5,225 bases of DNA from an uncultured Eubacterium sp. (GCA_904502145.1 CAJGDH010000140.1:1-5225); one strand, 5' to 3'. Positions 1-4,770 are shown, numbered from the stretch's first letter. Numbers and translations: made by a program. The notes: generated by a model not told the origin, from the letters alone.

Positions 1-131
1 CTCAGCTGGTTCTCCGAAGGAATCTTGTCGTTGGGTTTCCATTCGCCGGAATCGATCTTCTCCTCGATCACAGCACGAAGCTGCTGATACAGAGGCTTTG
101 GATTATTTCTGTCTAAAGTCAGATCTTTCAT
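1..131 (-). CDS. GntR-family (HutC-type) transcriptional regulator, N-terminal part only
   Basis: The gene runs leftward off the window. The visible 43 codons read from an ATG at 131-129 and contain PLYQQLRAVIEEKI, then SGEWKPNDKIPSENQL. This is the characteristic start of the GntR winged helix-turn-helix: the 'PLYxQL' helix, then the 'G...G..LPSE..L' turn into the recognition helix, here with N and K at usual glycine and leucine positions. The start is supported by AAAGGAGA (144-137) six bases upstream of the ATG. The effector domain is outside the window, so the ligand cannot be read. HutC-type (UTRA domain) is inferred from the short N-terminal extension and from the matching GTATATAC operator in the adjacent divergent promoter. 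It is transcribed away from dhaL-dhaK, which is the usual arrangement for a local regulator of the neighbouring genes. Confident on family, moderate on subfamily. Confidence 0.9.
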   Translation of the reverse strand, partial: MKDLTLDRNNPKPLYQQLRAVIEEKIDSGEWKPNDKIPSENQL

Positions 132-205
132 AGATGTCTCCTTTCTCCGGCGCCCTATTGCCGTAAATTACAGGTTGATATGGTGGCCGATGTGAAGTCC
201 GGATG

Positions 206-224
206 CCCTTTTGCAGGCAAAGGG
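206..224 (-). other. Small hairpin in the gntR leader
   Basis: CCCTTT (206-211) and AAAGGG (219-224) form a perfect 6-bp stem with a 7-base loop, inside the untranslated leader expected for the gntR mRNA. Neither strand has a T-run directly after it, so it is not a good intrinsic terminator. It could be chance or a leader structure; no known riboswitch class was recognised. Confidence 0.3.
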
Positions 225-250
225 AAATTGTTTGTACTTTATTGTTTCAT

Positions 251-288
251 ATTATAACACATTATAGCACAATTTAGCAAAATAACAA
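251..288 (-). promoter_or_regulatory. Leftward promoter(s) for gntR
   Basis: Read on the minus strand, TTGTTA (288-283) is followed after 16 bases by a perfect TATAAT (266-261). A second perfect TATAAT (256-251) lies 10 bases further on, preceded at 18 bases by TTGCTA (280-275). Both pairs fit a housekeeping sigma factor promoter and would start gntR transcription around 244-254, leaving a leader of about 115-125 bases. The tandem -10 boxes share most of their sequence (ATTATAACAC and ATTATAGCAC on the plus strand). Which one is used cannot be told from sequence. Confidence 0.65.
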
Positions 289-312
289 TAAAAATATAAA
301 AGAGTATTGACG

Positions 313-322
313 TGTATATACA
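313..322. promoter_or_regulatory. Probable GntR/HutC operator
   Basis: TGTATATACA is a perfect 10-bp palindrome whose core, GTATATAC, fits the HutC-subfamily consensus GT-N-TA-N-AC exactly. It lies immediately downstream of the -35 box of the dhaL promoter and about 25 bases upstream of the gntR -35 box. One site could therefore control dhaL-dhaK and also influence gntR itself. That the neighbouring GntR protein binds it is inferred. Confidence 0.6.
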
Positions 323-325
323 AGT

Positions 326-335
326 ATGTTAACAT
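326..335. promoter_or_regulatory. Palindrome overlapping the dhaL -10 box
   Basis: ATGTTAACAT is a perfect 10-bp palindrome that contains the whole TAACAT -10 hexamer and begins three bases after the TGTATATACA site. It could be a binding site for a second regulator, or a coincidence of an AT-rich promoter. It does not match the GT-N-TA-N-AC consensus. Confidence 0.3.
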
Positions 336-372
336 TTTTTTACAAGCAGACATGAACAGTTAAAAGGGGGAA

Positions 373-391
373 AAGGCTTTTTTTCAGCCTT
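373..391 (+). other. Leader hairpin upstream of dhaL
   Basis: AAGGCT (373-378) and AGCCTT (386-391) form a perfect 6-bp stem with a loop of six T and one C. It falls in the dhaL leader, about 30 bases before the ribosome binding site. A second tiny hairpin, CGTG-A-CACG (399-407), follows. The T-run is in the loop rather than after the stem, so this is not an intrinsic terminator. The role is unknown. Confidence 0.35.
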
Positions 392-433
392 AGTACCGCG
401 TGACACGTACATCTCAGGAAAGGAGTGTTATTC

Positions 434-1069
434 ATGGCAACAATTACATTGGAGCAGCTTCAGACTGCCGTAAAAACGATAGCGGAAACCACTGAAGAAA
501 ACAGGAAATATTTTTCCGACCTGGATGCAGTAATGGGGGACGGAGATTTCGGCGAGTCCATCTCCTGCGGATTCAGGCAGGTTATGAAGGACTGGGATTC
601 ATATGATATGAGCACGATAGGCCCATTCTTCATGGGAATTACCCGCTCCATTACCAGCAGCACCGGAGGATGTACGGGAACCGTATGGGGAACCCTCTTT
701 ATGAGGACAGGTATGCTGCTTAAAGATAAGACGGAGATCACGCTTACGGAAGCAGCGGATGCTCTGGAAGGAGCTATGGATGCCATCAGCAAGAGAGGCG
801 GGGCGGTACTTGGAGACAAGACCGTACTCGATGCATTTGATGTGATCGCCAAATCCCTTCGCCAGTCGGATGCAGACGGGGACGACCTGAATACTGCTCT
901 TGAAAAAGCGGCGGCAGCGGCTGTGGAATGCAAGGAGGCCACCAAAGGATGGATCGCCAAGAGAGGCCGTCAGTTCTTTACCGGTGAGCGTTCCATCGGA
1001 ACCTACGATCCCGGTATCGTGGCTGCCGGAATTATGGCAACCAATATCGCAGAGGCATTGAAAGAATAA
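434..1069 (+). CDS. dhaL: DhaL-like nucleotide-binding subunit of a dihydroxyacetone-type kinase
   Basis: A 211-residue protein of the DhaL family, the same length class as E. coli DhaL (about 210). DhaL carries the Mg-nucleotide and transfers phosphate to the ketose bound covalently on DhaK in the cytoplasm. Visible motifs are D31-x4-D36-G-D38, the three aspartates that hold the metals; SSTGGCTGTVWG (75-86), matching the SSVGGASG nucleotide loop; RGGAVLGDKTVLD (121-133); and GRQFFTGERSIGTYDPG (178-194). All align with E. coli DhaL from memory. The usual HG after the GDxD motif is F39-G40. The start is ATG 434, placed 8 bases after AAAGGAG (419-425); the in-frame GTG at 425 lies inside that site and is rejected. 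It is first in a dhaL-dhaK pair, 73 bases before dhaK, and probably under GntR control. No dhaM is seen, so whether phosphate comes from ATP or from a PTS-linked DhaM elsewhere is open. Confidence 0.92.
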   Translation: MATITLEQLQTAVKTIAETTEENRKYFSDLDAVMGDGDFGESISCGFRQVMKDWDSYDMSTIGPFFMGITRSITSSTGGCTGTVWGTLFMRTGMLLKDKTEITLTEAADALEGAMDAISKRGGAVLGDKTVLDAFDVIAKSLRQSDADGDDLNTALEKAAAAAVECKEATKGWIAKRGRQFFTGERSIGTYDPGIVAAGIMATNIAEALKE

Positions 1070-1142
1070 AGGAAACCCTGCAAAAGCACTTAAATACATT
1101 GCACCCTACCAGTCAAGTTTTATAAAAAAAGGAGCAAATGTT

Positions 1143-2135
1143 ATGAAAAAATTAATGAACAATGCTGACGATTTTGTAAAAGAGATGATCGAAGGCGTGT
1201 ATCTCGCAAACAAGGACAAATATGAATATGTTCCGGAGATCAACACATTATACCGCAAGGACATTCCTGCAAACAAGGTTGCGATCATGCAGGGATCCGG
1301 ATCCGGTCATGAGCCGGCACATATCATGAGCGTTGGTAAAGGTATGCTTGACGCTGCTTGTCCCGGTGCTGTATTTGCAGCTCCGCCTATGAACTATGTA
1401 TATGAGTGTACAAAGAAAATCGCAACAGAGGCAGGTGTTCTCCACCTTATCAACAACTATCAGGGCGACAAGATGGCCTGGGATATGGGACGTGAGATGG
1501 CTGAGATGGAAGGCATCAAGATCGGCACCGTAATCGTTAATGATGACGTGTCCGTAGAGGACAGCCTTTACACAGTAGGCCGCCGTGGTGTGGCAGGTAA
1601 CTTCTTCGTGATCAAGGCCTGCGGCGCTGCAGCAGAGAGAGGCGCGTCCCTGGAAGAGCTGGTTGCTTTGGGAGAGAAAGTAGTCAGCCGTGTACGTTCC
1701 ATGGGTATGGCCCTGACCGGATGTACTCCTCCTGCAAAGGGAACCCCGATCTTTGAGCTTGCTGAGGATGAGATCGAGATGGGTATCGGTATTCACGGAG
1801 AGCCCGGAAGAAGGAGAGTAAAATATCGTCCGGTTAAAGAGATCGTTAAAGAGATGTTCGATGCTGTTGCTAATGATGTTCCTTTCAAGAAGGGTGACAG
1901 GGTAGCTGTAATGATCAACGGCATGGGCGGAACCCCGATCAGCGAGCTTTATATCGCTTATCGTGAGGCTGCTCTTCTCTGCGAGGAAGCAGGTTTCACC
2001 ATTGCCAAGAACTATGTAGGTAATTATTGTACATCCCTCGAGATGGCAGGCTTCTCCCTGACCATTCTGCAGCTTGATGATGAGATCGAGGAGCTCCTGA
2101 ATGATCCTGCAGAGATTGCAATCCGTGTATTCTAA
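1143..2135 (+). CDS. dhaK: DhaK-like ketose-binding kinase subunit, substrate uncertain
   Basis: A 330-residue DhaK-family protein. DhaK binds a short ketose (classically dihydroxyacetone) as a hemiaminal on a histidine and receives phosphate from DhaL. By ungapped comparison with E. coli DhaK recalled from memory, the covalent histidine is H218 (in GIGIHGEPG), and H56 (in GSGSGHEP) and D109 (in NNYQGD) are kept at identical positions. Also conserved are DDVSVEDSLYTVGRRGVAG (134-152), GAAAERG (161-167), and YCTSLEMAGFS near the C-terminus. Pocket differences are S52 in place of glycine in GGGSGHEP, A80 in place of serine in the SP motif, and N104-N-Y-Q in place of KNYT. The protein is shorter than E. 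coli DhaK after HGEPG because an insertion is absent. The start has AAAGGAG (1128-1134) eight bases upstream. Family assignment is firm; dihydroxyacetone as substrate is not. Kinases of this family also act on erythrulose and related ketoses. Confidence 0.93.
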   Translation: MKKLMNNADDFVKEMIEGVYLANKDKYEYVPEINTLYRKDIPANKVAIMQGSGSGHEPAHIMSVGKGMLDAACPGAVFAAPPMNYVYECTKKIATEAGVLHLINNYQGDKMAWDMGREMAEMEGIKIGTVIVNDDVSVEDSLYTVGRRGVAGNFFVIKACGAAAERGASLEELVALGEKVVSRVRSMGMALTGCTPPAKGTPIFELAEDEIEMGIGIHGEPGRRRVKYRPVKEIVKEMFDAVANDVPFKKGDRVAVMINGMGGTPISELYIAYREAALLCEEAGFTIAKNYVGNYCTSLEMAGFSLTILQLDDEIEELLNDPAEIAIRVF

Positions 2136-2165
2136 GGAATTGTATCACAGAATAAAGATTGTAAC

Positions 2166-2187
2166 GCGTCCTCCTGAAGGAGTGCGC
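2166..2187 (+). other. Imperfect hairpin downstream of dhaK
   Basis: CTCC-TGAA-GGAG (2171-2182) forms a 4-bp stem with a TGAA loop. It is extended past one C/T mismatch by GCGT (2166-2169) pairing with GCGC (2184-2187), including one G-T pair. It begins 31 bases after the dhaK stop and has no T-run. It may protect the 3' end of the dhaK message or be incidental. Confidence 0.35.
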
Positions 2188-2227
2188 TGTTCATGAATGC
2201 TTAACGGAAAAGGCACGAATGAGGCAC

Positions 2228-2250
2228 GCGGCCGGGCCCGGTCCGGCCGC
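2228..2250. repeat. GC-only inverted repeat before the terminator
   Basis: GCGGCCGG (2228-2235) and CCGGCCGC (2243-2250) are a perfect 8-bp inverted repeat around a 7-base loop. The left arm also runs into a shorter self-palindrome, CCGGGCCCGG (2232-2241). It ends four bases before the terminator stem, giving two stable hairpins in tandem. It may assist termination or RNA 3'-end stability. Confidence 0.5.
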
Positions 2251-2254
2251 AGAC

Positions 2255-2297
2255 AAAAAACCCGGGGGGTTTCGAAAGAAACCCCCCGGGTTTTTTT
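2255..2297. terminator. Strong intrinsic terminator, symmetric and probably bidirectional
   Basis: A perfect 19-bp stem (2255-2273 with 2278-2296) closes on a GAAA tetraloop. The core is CCCGGGGGGTTTC paired with GAAACCCCCCGGG, followed by seven T on the plus strand. The matching run of A at 2255-2260 gives a T-run on the minus strand, so it would also stop leftward transcription. It sits 120 bases after dhaK and before the sorE promoter, separating the two transcription units. Confidence 0.93.
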
Positions 2298-2327
2298 GTG
2301 CCGGAAAGCGTATTTGTGCCGGAAAGC
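2295..2327. repeat. 15-bp tandem direct repeat after the terminator
   Basis: TTTGTGCCGGAAAGC occurs at 2295-2309 and again at 2313-2327, identical in all 15 bases with a 3-base gap (period 18). The first copy starts inside the terminator T-run. This resembles a short local duplication; no function can be assigned. Confidence 0.7.
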
Positions 2328-2376
2328 CCTTTCTTTTTCTGAGAAGATACCTGACGGCAGAGAGAAATAAAAGATA

Positions 2377-2389
2377 TGTTGAAACAACA
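2377..2389. promoter_or_regulatory. Upstream TGTTG-AAA-CAACA palindrome, possible auxiliary operator
   Basis: TGTTG (2377-2381) and CAACA (2385-2389) are perfect inverted arms around AAA. The site includes TGTTGA, which recurs in the repeat over the sorE -10 box (2439-2444, and inverted at 2455-2460). Its centre is about 66 bases upstream of the centre of that repeat. It could be a second binding site for the same regulator; this is inferred from the shared half-site only. Confidence 0.4.
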
Positions 2390-2421
2390 ATAAAAATTTT
2401 AAATAATTTTTAAAATAACAG

Positions 2422-2450
2422 TTGACAAAAGACAAAATTGTTGATATGAT
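2422..2450 (+). promoter_or_regulatory. Promoter for the sorE-deoR-mtlA unit (extended -10)
   Basis: A perfect TTGACA (2422-2427), a 17-base spacer and TATGAT (2445-2450), preceded by the TG of an extended -10 (2442-2443), make a strong housekeeping promoter. Transcription should start near 2457, giving a leader of roughly 90 bases before sorE. The -10 box lies in the middle of an inverted repeat, so the promoter is probably repressible. Confidence 0.85.
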
Positions 2451-2462
2451 AATCTCAACAAT
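2437..2462. promoter_or_regulatory. Operator-like inverted repeat flanking the sorE -10 box
   Basis: ATTGTTGA (2437-2444) and TCAACAAT (2455-2462) are perfect inverted 8-mers separated by 10 bases, with half-site centres 18 bases apart. The spacer holds the -10 hexamer and the right arm covers the expected transcription start, an ideal position for a repressor. The likeliest ligand is the DeoR-family protein encoded by the second gene of this unit, which would make the control autoregulatory; that link is inferred from proximity. Confidence 0.65.
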
Positions 2463-2545
2463 CAAAACAACAGGAAAATCCTATTTTTACAGCAGATTAA
2501 TTATCGACATAACAATGTTCTTATATTATAATGAAGGAGGACGTA

Positions 2546-3808
2546 ATGAAAGCAACAGCAGTAAGACTTCATGCAGCTAATGACCTTAGGATGGACGAGT
2601 TCGAACTTCCGGAGATCAAGGATGATGAGATCCTGGTCAAAGTGGTATCCGACAGTGTATGTATGTCCACCTACAAATGTGCGATCCTGGGAACAAAGCA
2701 CAAGAGAGTCCATGAAGATGTGGCAGAGCATCCGGCAATGATGGGCCATGAGATGGCCGGTGATATCATCAAGGTTGGAAAAGCCCATCAGGACAAGTTT
2801 AAACCGGGCATGAAATTTACTCTTCAGCCGGCCTTAAACTATAAGGGAACCATGTGGAGTCCGGGCTACTCCTACGAATTCTTCGGGGGAAATGCCACCT
2901 ACTGCATCATTCCGGCAGAGGTTATGGAGCTGGGATGTATGCTGGAGTACAAGGGAAAAGCCTACTATGAAGCTTCCCTCGCGGAACCCTTCTCCTGCAG
3001 CGTAGGTGCTTTCCATGCTGCCTACCATACAAAGATGGGCGTGTATACTCATGAGATGGGAATCCGTGAAGGCGGAAAGCTCGCCATTATGGCAGGTGCG
3101 GGCCCCATGGGTCTGGGTGCGTTAAGCTATGCTCTCAACTGTGACAGACGTCCCGGAATGATCGTGGTTGCAGATATCTCCCAGGAGAGGCTTGACCGGG
3201 CAGAGGAGCTGTTCCCGCTTGAGGAAGCAGCTGAGAACGGTATTGATCTTCATTTTGTCAACACAGGCAAAGTTGAGGATCCGGTGGCTTATCTTCGTGA
3301 GATGACCGGCGGAACCGGGTTCGACGATGTATTATGCTATGCTCCTGTCGGAGCAGTCGTTGAGCAGTCCGGCGGGATCCTGGGAAGAGACGGATGTCTG
3401 AATTTCTTCGCAGGTCCGACAGACCCCAATTTCTCTGCCAACCTCAACTTCTATGATGTACATTACAATTCTACCCATGTCATGGGGACTACCGGCGGAA
3501 ATACCGCAGACATGATCGAATGTCTCGAACTTACGGCAGCAGGACGCATCAACCCTGCAGTTATGGTCACCCATATCGGCGGACTGGATGTTGCCGCTGA
3601 GACCATTCTGAACCTGCCCAAGATTCCCGGCGGAAAGAAACTTATCTACAATCATCTTCGTATGCCTCTGATCGCTCTGACTGACCTCAGGGAAAAGGGA
3701 AAAGAAGATGAGAGATTTACAGCTCTTGCGGATATCGTGGATGCTCATAAAGGGCTCTGGTGTCCGGAAGCAGAAGAATATCTTCTGGCTAATTTCATAA
3801 CAGAGTAA
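2546..3808 (+). CDS. sorE: SorE-like L-sorbose 1-phosphate reductase (zinc-type medium-chain dehydrogenase)
   Basis: A 420-residue medium-chain dehydrogenase closely resembling Klebsiella SorE (about 410 residues, recalled from memory), which reduces L-sorbose 1-phosphate to D-glucitol 6-phosphate with a nicotinamide cofactor. The N-terminal catalytic domain has C39 (SDSVCMSTYK), G67-H68-E69 and E147-P148, the expected zinc ligands. The four-cysteine structural zinc loop is absent. The Rossmann domain has AGAGPMGLG (183-191) and D210 at the end of the second strand, favouring NAD(H). Family-specific blocks are GCLNFFAGPTD (283-293), NFYDVHY (301-307) and GTTGGNTADM (314-323). The ATG at 2546, five bases after AAGGAGG (2534-2540), is chosen because it aligns with the SorE start; the in-frame ATG at 2531 lies upstream of that site. 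First gene of a unit with deoR and a mannitol-type EIIC. A related ketose 1-phosphate/hexitol 6-phosphate substrate is possible. Confidence 0.88.
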   Translation: MKATAVRLHAANDLRMDEFELPEIKDDEILVKVVSDSVCMSTYKCAILGTKHKRVHEDVAEHPAMMGHEMAGDIIKVGKAHQDKFKPGMKFTLQPALNYKGTMWSPGYSYEFFGGNATYCIIPAEVMELGCMLEYKGKAYYEASLAEPFSCSVGAFHAAYHTKMGVYTHEMGIREGGKLAIMAGAGPMGLGALSYALNCDRRPGMIVVADISQERLDRAEELFPLEEAAENGIDLHFVNTGKVEDPVAYLREMTGGTGFDDVLCYAPVGAVVEQSGGILGRDGCLNFFAGPTDPNFSANLNFYDVHYNSTHVMGTTGGNTADMIECLELTAAGRINPAVMVTHIGGLDVAAETILNLPKIPGGKKLIYNHLRMPLIALTDLREKGKEDERFTALADIVDAHKGLWCPEAEEYLLANFITE

Positions 3809-3809
3809 C

Positions 3810-3857
3810 GGATCGGTACAAAATTCTTCCGGGAGTTTTGGACTGATCCCGGAAGGA
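3810..3857 (+). promoter_or_regulatory. RNA hairpin that covers the deoR ribosome binding site
   Basis: TTCCGGGA (3827-3834) and TCCCGGAA (3847-3854) are perfect inverted 8-mers around a 12-base loop. The stem extends outward by C3826-G3855, T3825-G3856 (wobble) and T3824-A3857. The right arm therefore pairs with most of the AAGGAGG (3853-3859) of deoR. An alternative pairing, GGATCGGT (3810-3817) with ACTGATCC (3842-3849), contains one G-T pair, cannot form at the same time and would free the site. The first arm of the alternative starts just after the sorE stop. There is no T-run, so it is not a terminator. Confidence 0.55.
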
Positions 3858-3863
3858 GGAAAC

Positions 3864-4625
3864 ATGGATTCTGTTGAAAACAGACGCAATGCCATCACGA
3901 CTTTGATCAATGAGAAGGGGGAGATCACCTTCGCCCAGCTCAAAGAAGCATTTCCGCAGGTTTCCGACATGACTCTCCGTACTGACCTGAGGAATCTGGA
4001 CGAGAACAAAAGGATCGTCAGGATTCACGGCGGCGCCAGATCGGTAGATGTGGTGGTGGGAACGGATGACTATCTCGGTAAGCGGAGTGTGAGGAATGTC
4101 GAGGCCAAAAAGGCCATCGTCATGAAGGCAAAAAAGCTGATCAGCCCCGGGACAGCGGTCTTTCTCGATTCGGGAAGTACCACTACCATGCTGGCTGCGG
4201 AGATCGAGGATCAGTCGAACCTCATTGTCACCAGCAGTATAAGCTGTGCCATGGAGCTGGCAAGACTGGAGAAACCTCAGGTGGTGATCCCGGGAGGATC
4301 ACTGAACCGCTACAGTATGAGTATCTGTGGCCTGCAGGGAATCAGTGAATTGCAGAAGATGAATTTCGAGATCGCTTTTATCGGCGTTACTTCCTATCAG
4401 GAAGAGACCGGGTTCGCCTGTAATGTCTATGAGGAGGCCCTGCTGAAGCAGACCGTCATAAAGAAGGCGGTAAAAAGTGTTGTCCTGATGGATTCCAGCA
4501 AGATCGGAAAACACAGCACCTTCACTTTCGGTTTTCTGTCAGATGTGGATGTCGTTATTTCTGACGGCCGTCTTCCGGCATCTTTTCTGGCAGCCTGCAG
4601 AGAGAACGGGGTTGAAGTGATCTGA
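3864..4625 (+). CDS. DeoR-family sugar-phosphate-responsive repressor
   Basis: A 253-residue protein, the usual length for DeoR/GlpR-type repressors. Residues about 6-57 form the winged helix-turn-helix (ITFAQLKEAF, then VSDMTLRTDLRNLDENKRIVRIHGGA). Residues about 78-235 form the phosphosugar-sensing DeoRC domain, with DSGSTTT (102-108), VIPGG (141-145), FIGVTS (172-177), EEALLKQ (190-196) and MDSSKIGKHSTF (209-220). Such proteins are normally repressors released by a phosphorylated sugar intermediate. The start has AAGGAGG four bases upstream (3853-3859), largely buried in a predicted hairpin. The gene lies 55 bases after sorE and 145 before the PTS gene in the same direction, so it is likely the local regulator, acting at the inverted repeat on the sorE -10 box. 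The effector cannot be read from sequence; a hexitol or ketose phosphate is the natural guess. Confidence 0.93.
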   Translation: MDSVENRRNAITTLINEKGEITFAQLKEAFPQVSDMTLRTDLRNLDENKRIVRIHGGARSVDVVVGTDDYLGKRSVRNVEAKKAIVMKAKKLISPGTAVFLDSGSTTTMLAAEIEDQSNLIVTSSISCAMELARLEKPQVVIPGGSLNRYSMSICGLQGISELQKMNFEIAFIGVTSYQEETGFACNVYEEALLKQTVIKKAVKSVVLMDSSKIGKHSTFTFGFLSDVDVVISDGRLPASFLAACRENGVEVI

Positions 4626-4770
4626 TCGTCTGCAACAGGATCTGTGGTCCGTGCCGTTAACATAAATATTCAGTCCGATTAAACAAGCCAACATATTCTT
4701 TCCGCATCTTTTCAGGGATGCGATATAAAGACGATTGTAAGGATTTTACGTTTAAGAGGAGAGTATCATA
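4626..4770. other. Gap between deoR and mtlA with a hairpin and a weak promoter candidate
   Basis: A perfect 6-bp stem, CGCATC (4703-4708) with GATGCG (4717-4722), has an 8-base loop and no following T-run, so it is not a terminator. A weak promoter candidate is TTAACA (4657-4662), 17 bases, TAAACA (4680-4685). CAACATAT (4689-4696) is the exact complement of ATATGTTG at 2374-2381 before sorE. The mtlA ribosome binding site (AAGAGGAGAG, 4754-4763) is good. Read-through from sorE-deoR is the simplest way to transcribe mtlA. Confidence 0.4.

Larger units (their letters stand above)
307..335 (+). promoter_or_regulatory. Rightward promoter for dhaL-dhaK
   Basis: TTGACG (307-312), a 17-base spacer and TAACAT (330-335) give a good housekeeping-type promoter, with transcription expected to start near 342. 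The leader before the dhaL ATG would be about 90 bases. The spacer contains the GntR-type palindrome and the -10 box lies inside a second palindrome, so access of RNA polymerase could be blocked directly by a bound repressor. Confidence 0.75.
132..433. other. Divergent intergenic control region between gntR and dhaL
   Basis: This gene-free stretch of about 300 bases is strongly AT-rich in its middle (about 240-345). It holds two opposing promoters, a GntR-type palindrome, a second palindrome on the rightward -10 box, and a leader of roughly 90-120 bases in each direction. Only very short reading frames occur, such as a four-codon ATG-AAA-CAA-TAA at 252-241 on the minus strand, and none has a credible ribosome binding site. 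Individual sites are listed separately. Confidence 0.8.
2136..2545. other. 410-bp intergenic region between dhaK and sorE
   Basis: The left half (2136-2330) is GC-rich and full of hairpins, ending in a strong terminator and a short direct repeat. The right half (2340-2545) is AT-rich and holds the promoter and operator-like repeats of the next unit. Open frames crossing it are low-complexity translations of the hairpins (for example GPGPAADKKPGG) without ribosome binding sites, so no gene is called. Confidence 0.8.

Noticed and set aside
425..433. GTG start at 425 for dhaL
   Set aside because: The GTG overlaps the AAAGGAG ribosome binding site (419-425); ATG 434 has correct spacing and aligns with the family start.
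460..1099. Two 166-codon open frames on the minus strand across dhaL
   Set aside because: They are antisense shadows of a clearly conserved DhaL; their translations match no family and they lack ribosome binding sites.
1138..1146. Three-base-group mini-frame ATG-TTA-TGA overlapping the dhaK start codon
   Set aside because: It lies only three bases after the ribosome binding site, too close for initiation; probably chance.
1248..1796. 182-codon minus-strand open frame inside dhaK
   Set aside because: It is a shadow of a well-conserved DhaK, with an unrecognisable translation rich in cysteine, histidine and serine.
2158..2174. Catabolite repression (cre) site around TTGTAACGCG
   Set aside because: The central CG is out of register with the cre consensus TGWAANCGNTNWCA; no other convincing cre site was seen.
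2219..2413. Possible 64-residue protein between dhaK and sorE
   Set aside because: It reads straight through the terminator and direct repeat (giving repeated CAGK words), has no ribosome binding site, and has no protein-like pattern.
2472..2488. AGGA-AAA-TCCT followed by ATTTTT as a terminator in the sorE leader
   Set aside because: A 4-bp stem with a 3-base loop is too weak to be credible.
2527..2532. TATAAT just before sorE as a promoter
   Set aside because: No -35 box at the right distance, and a start here would fall inside the ribosome binding site; the 2422-2450 promoter is far better.
3332..4009. 225-codon minus-strand open frame spanning the end of sorE and start of deoR
   Set aside because: It overlaps two confidently assigned genes and their intergenic hairpin, and the translation shows no recognisable domain.
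4703..4722. Terminator between deoR and mtlA
   Set aside because: The 6-bp stem is not followed by a T-run on either strand.
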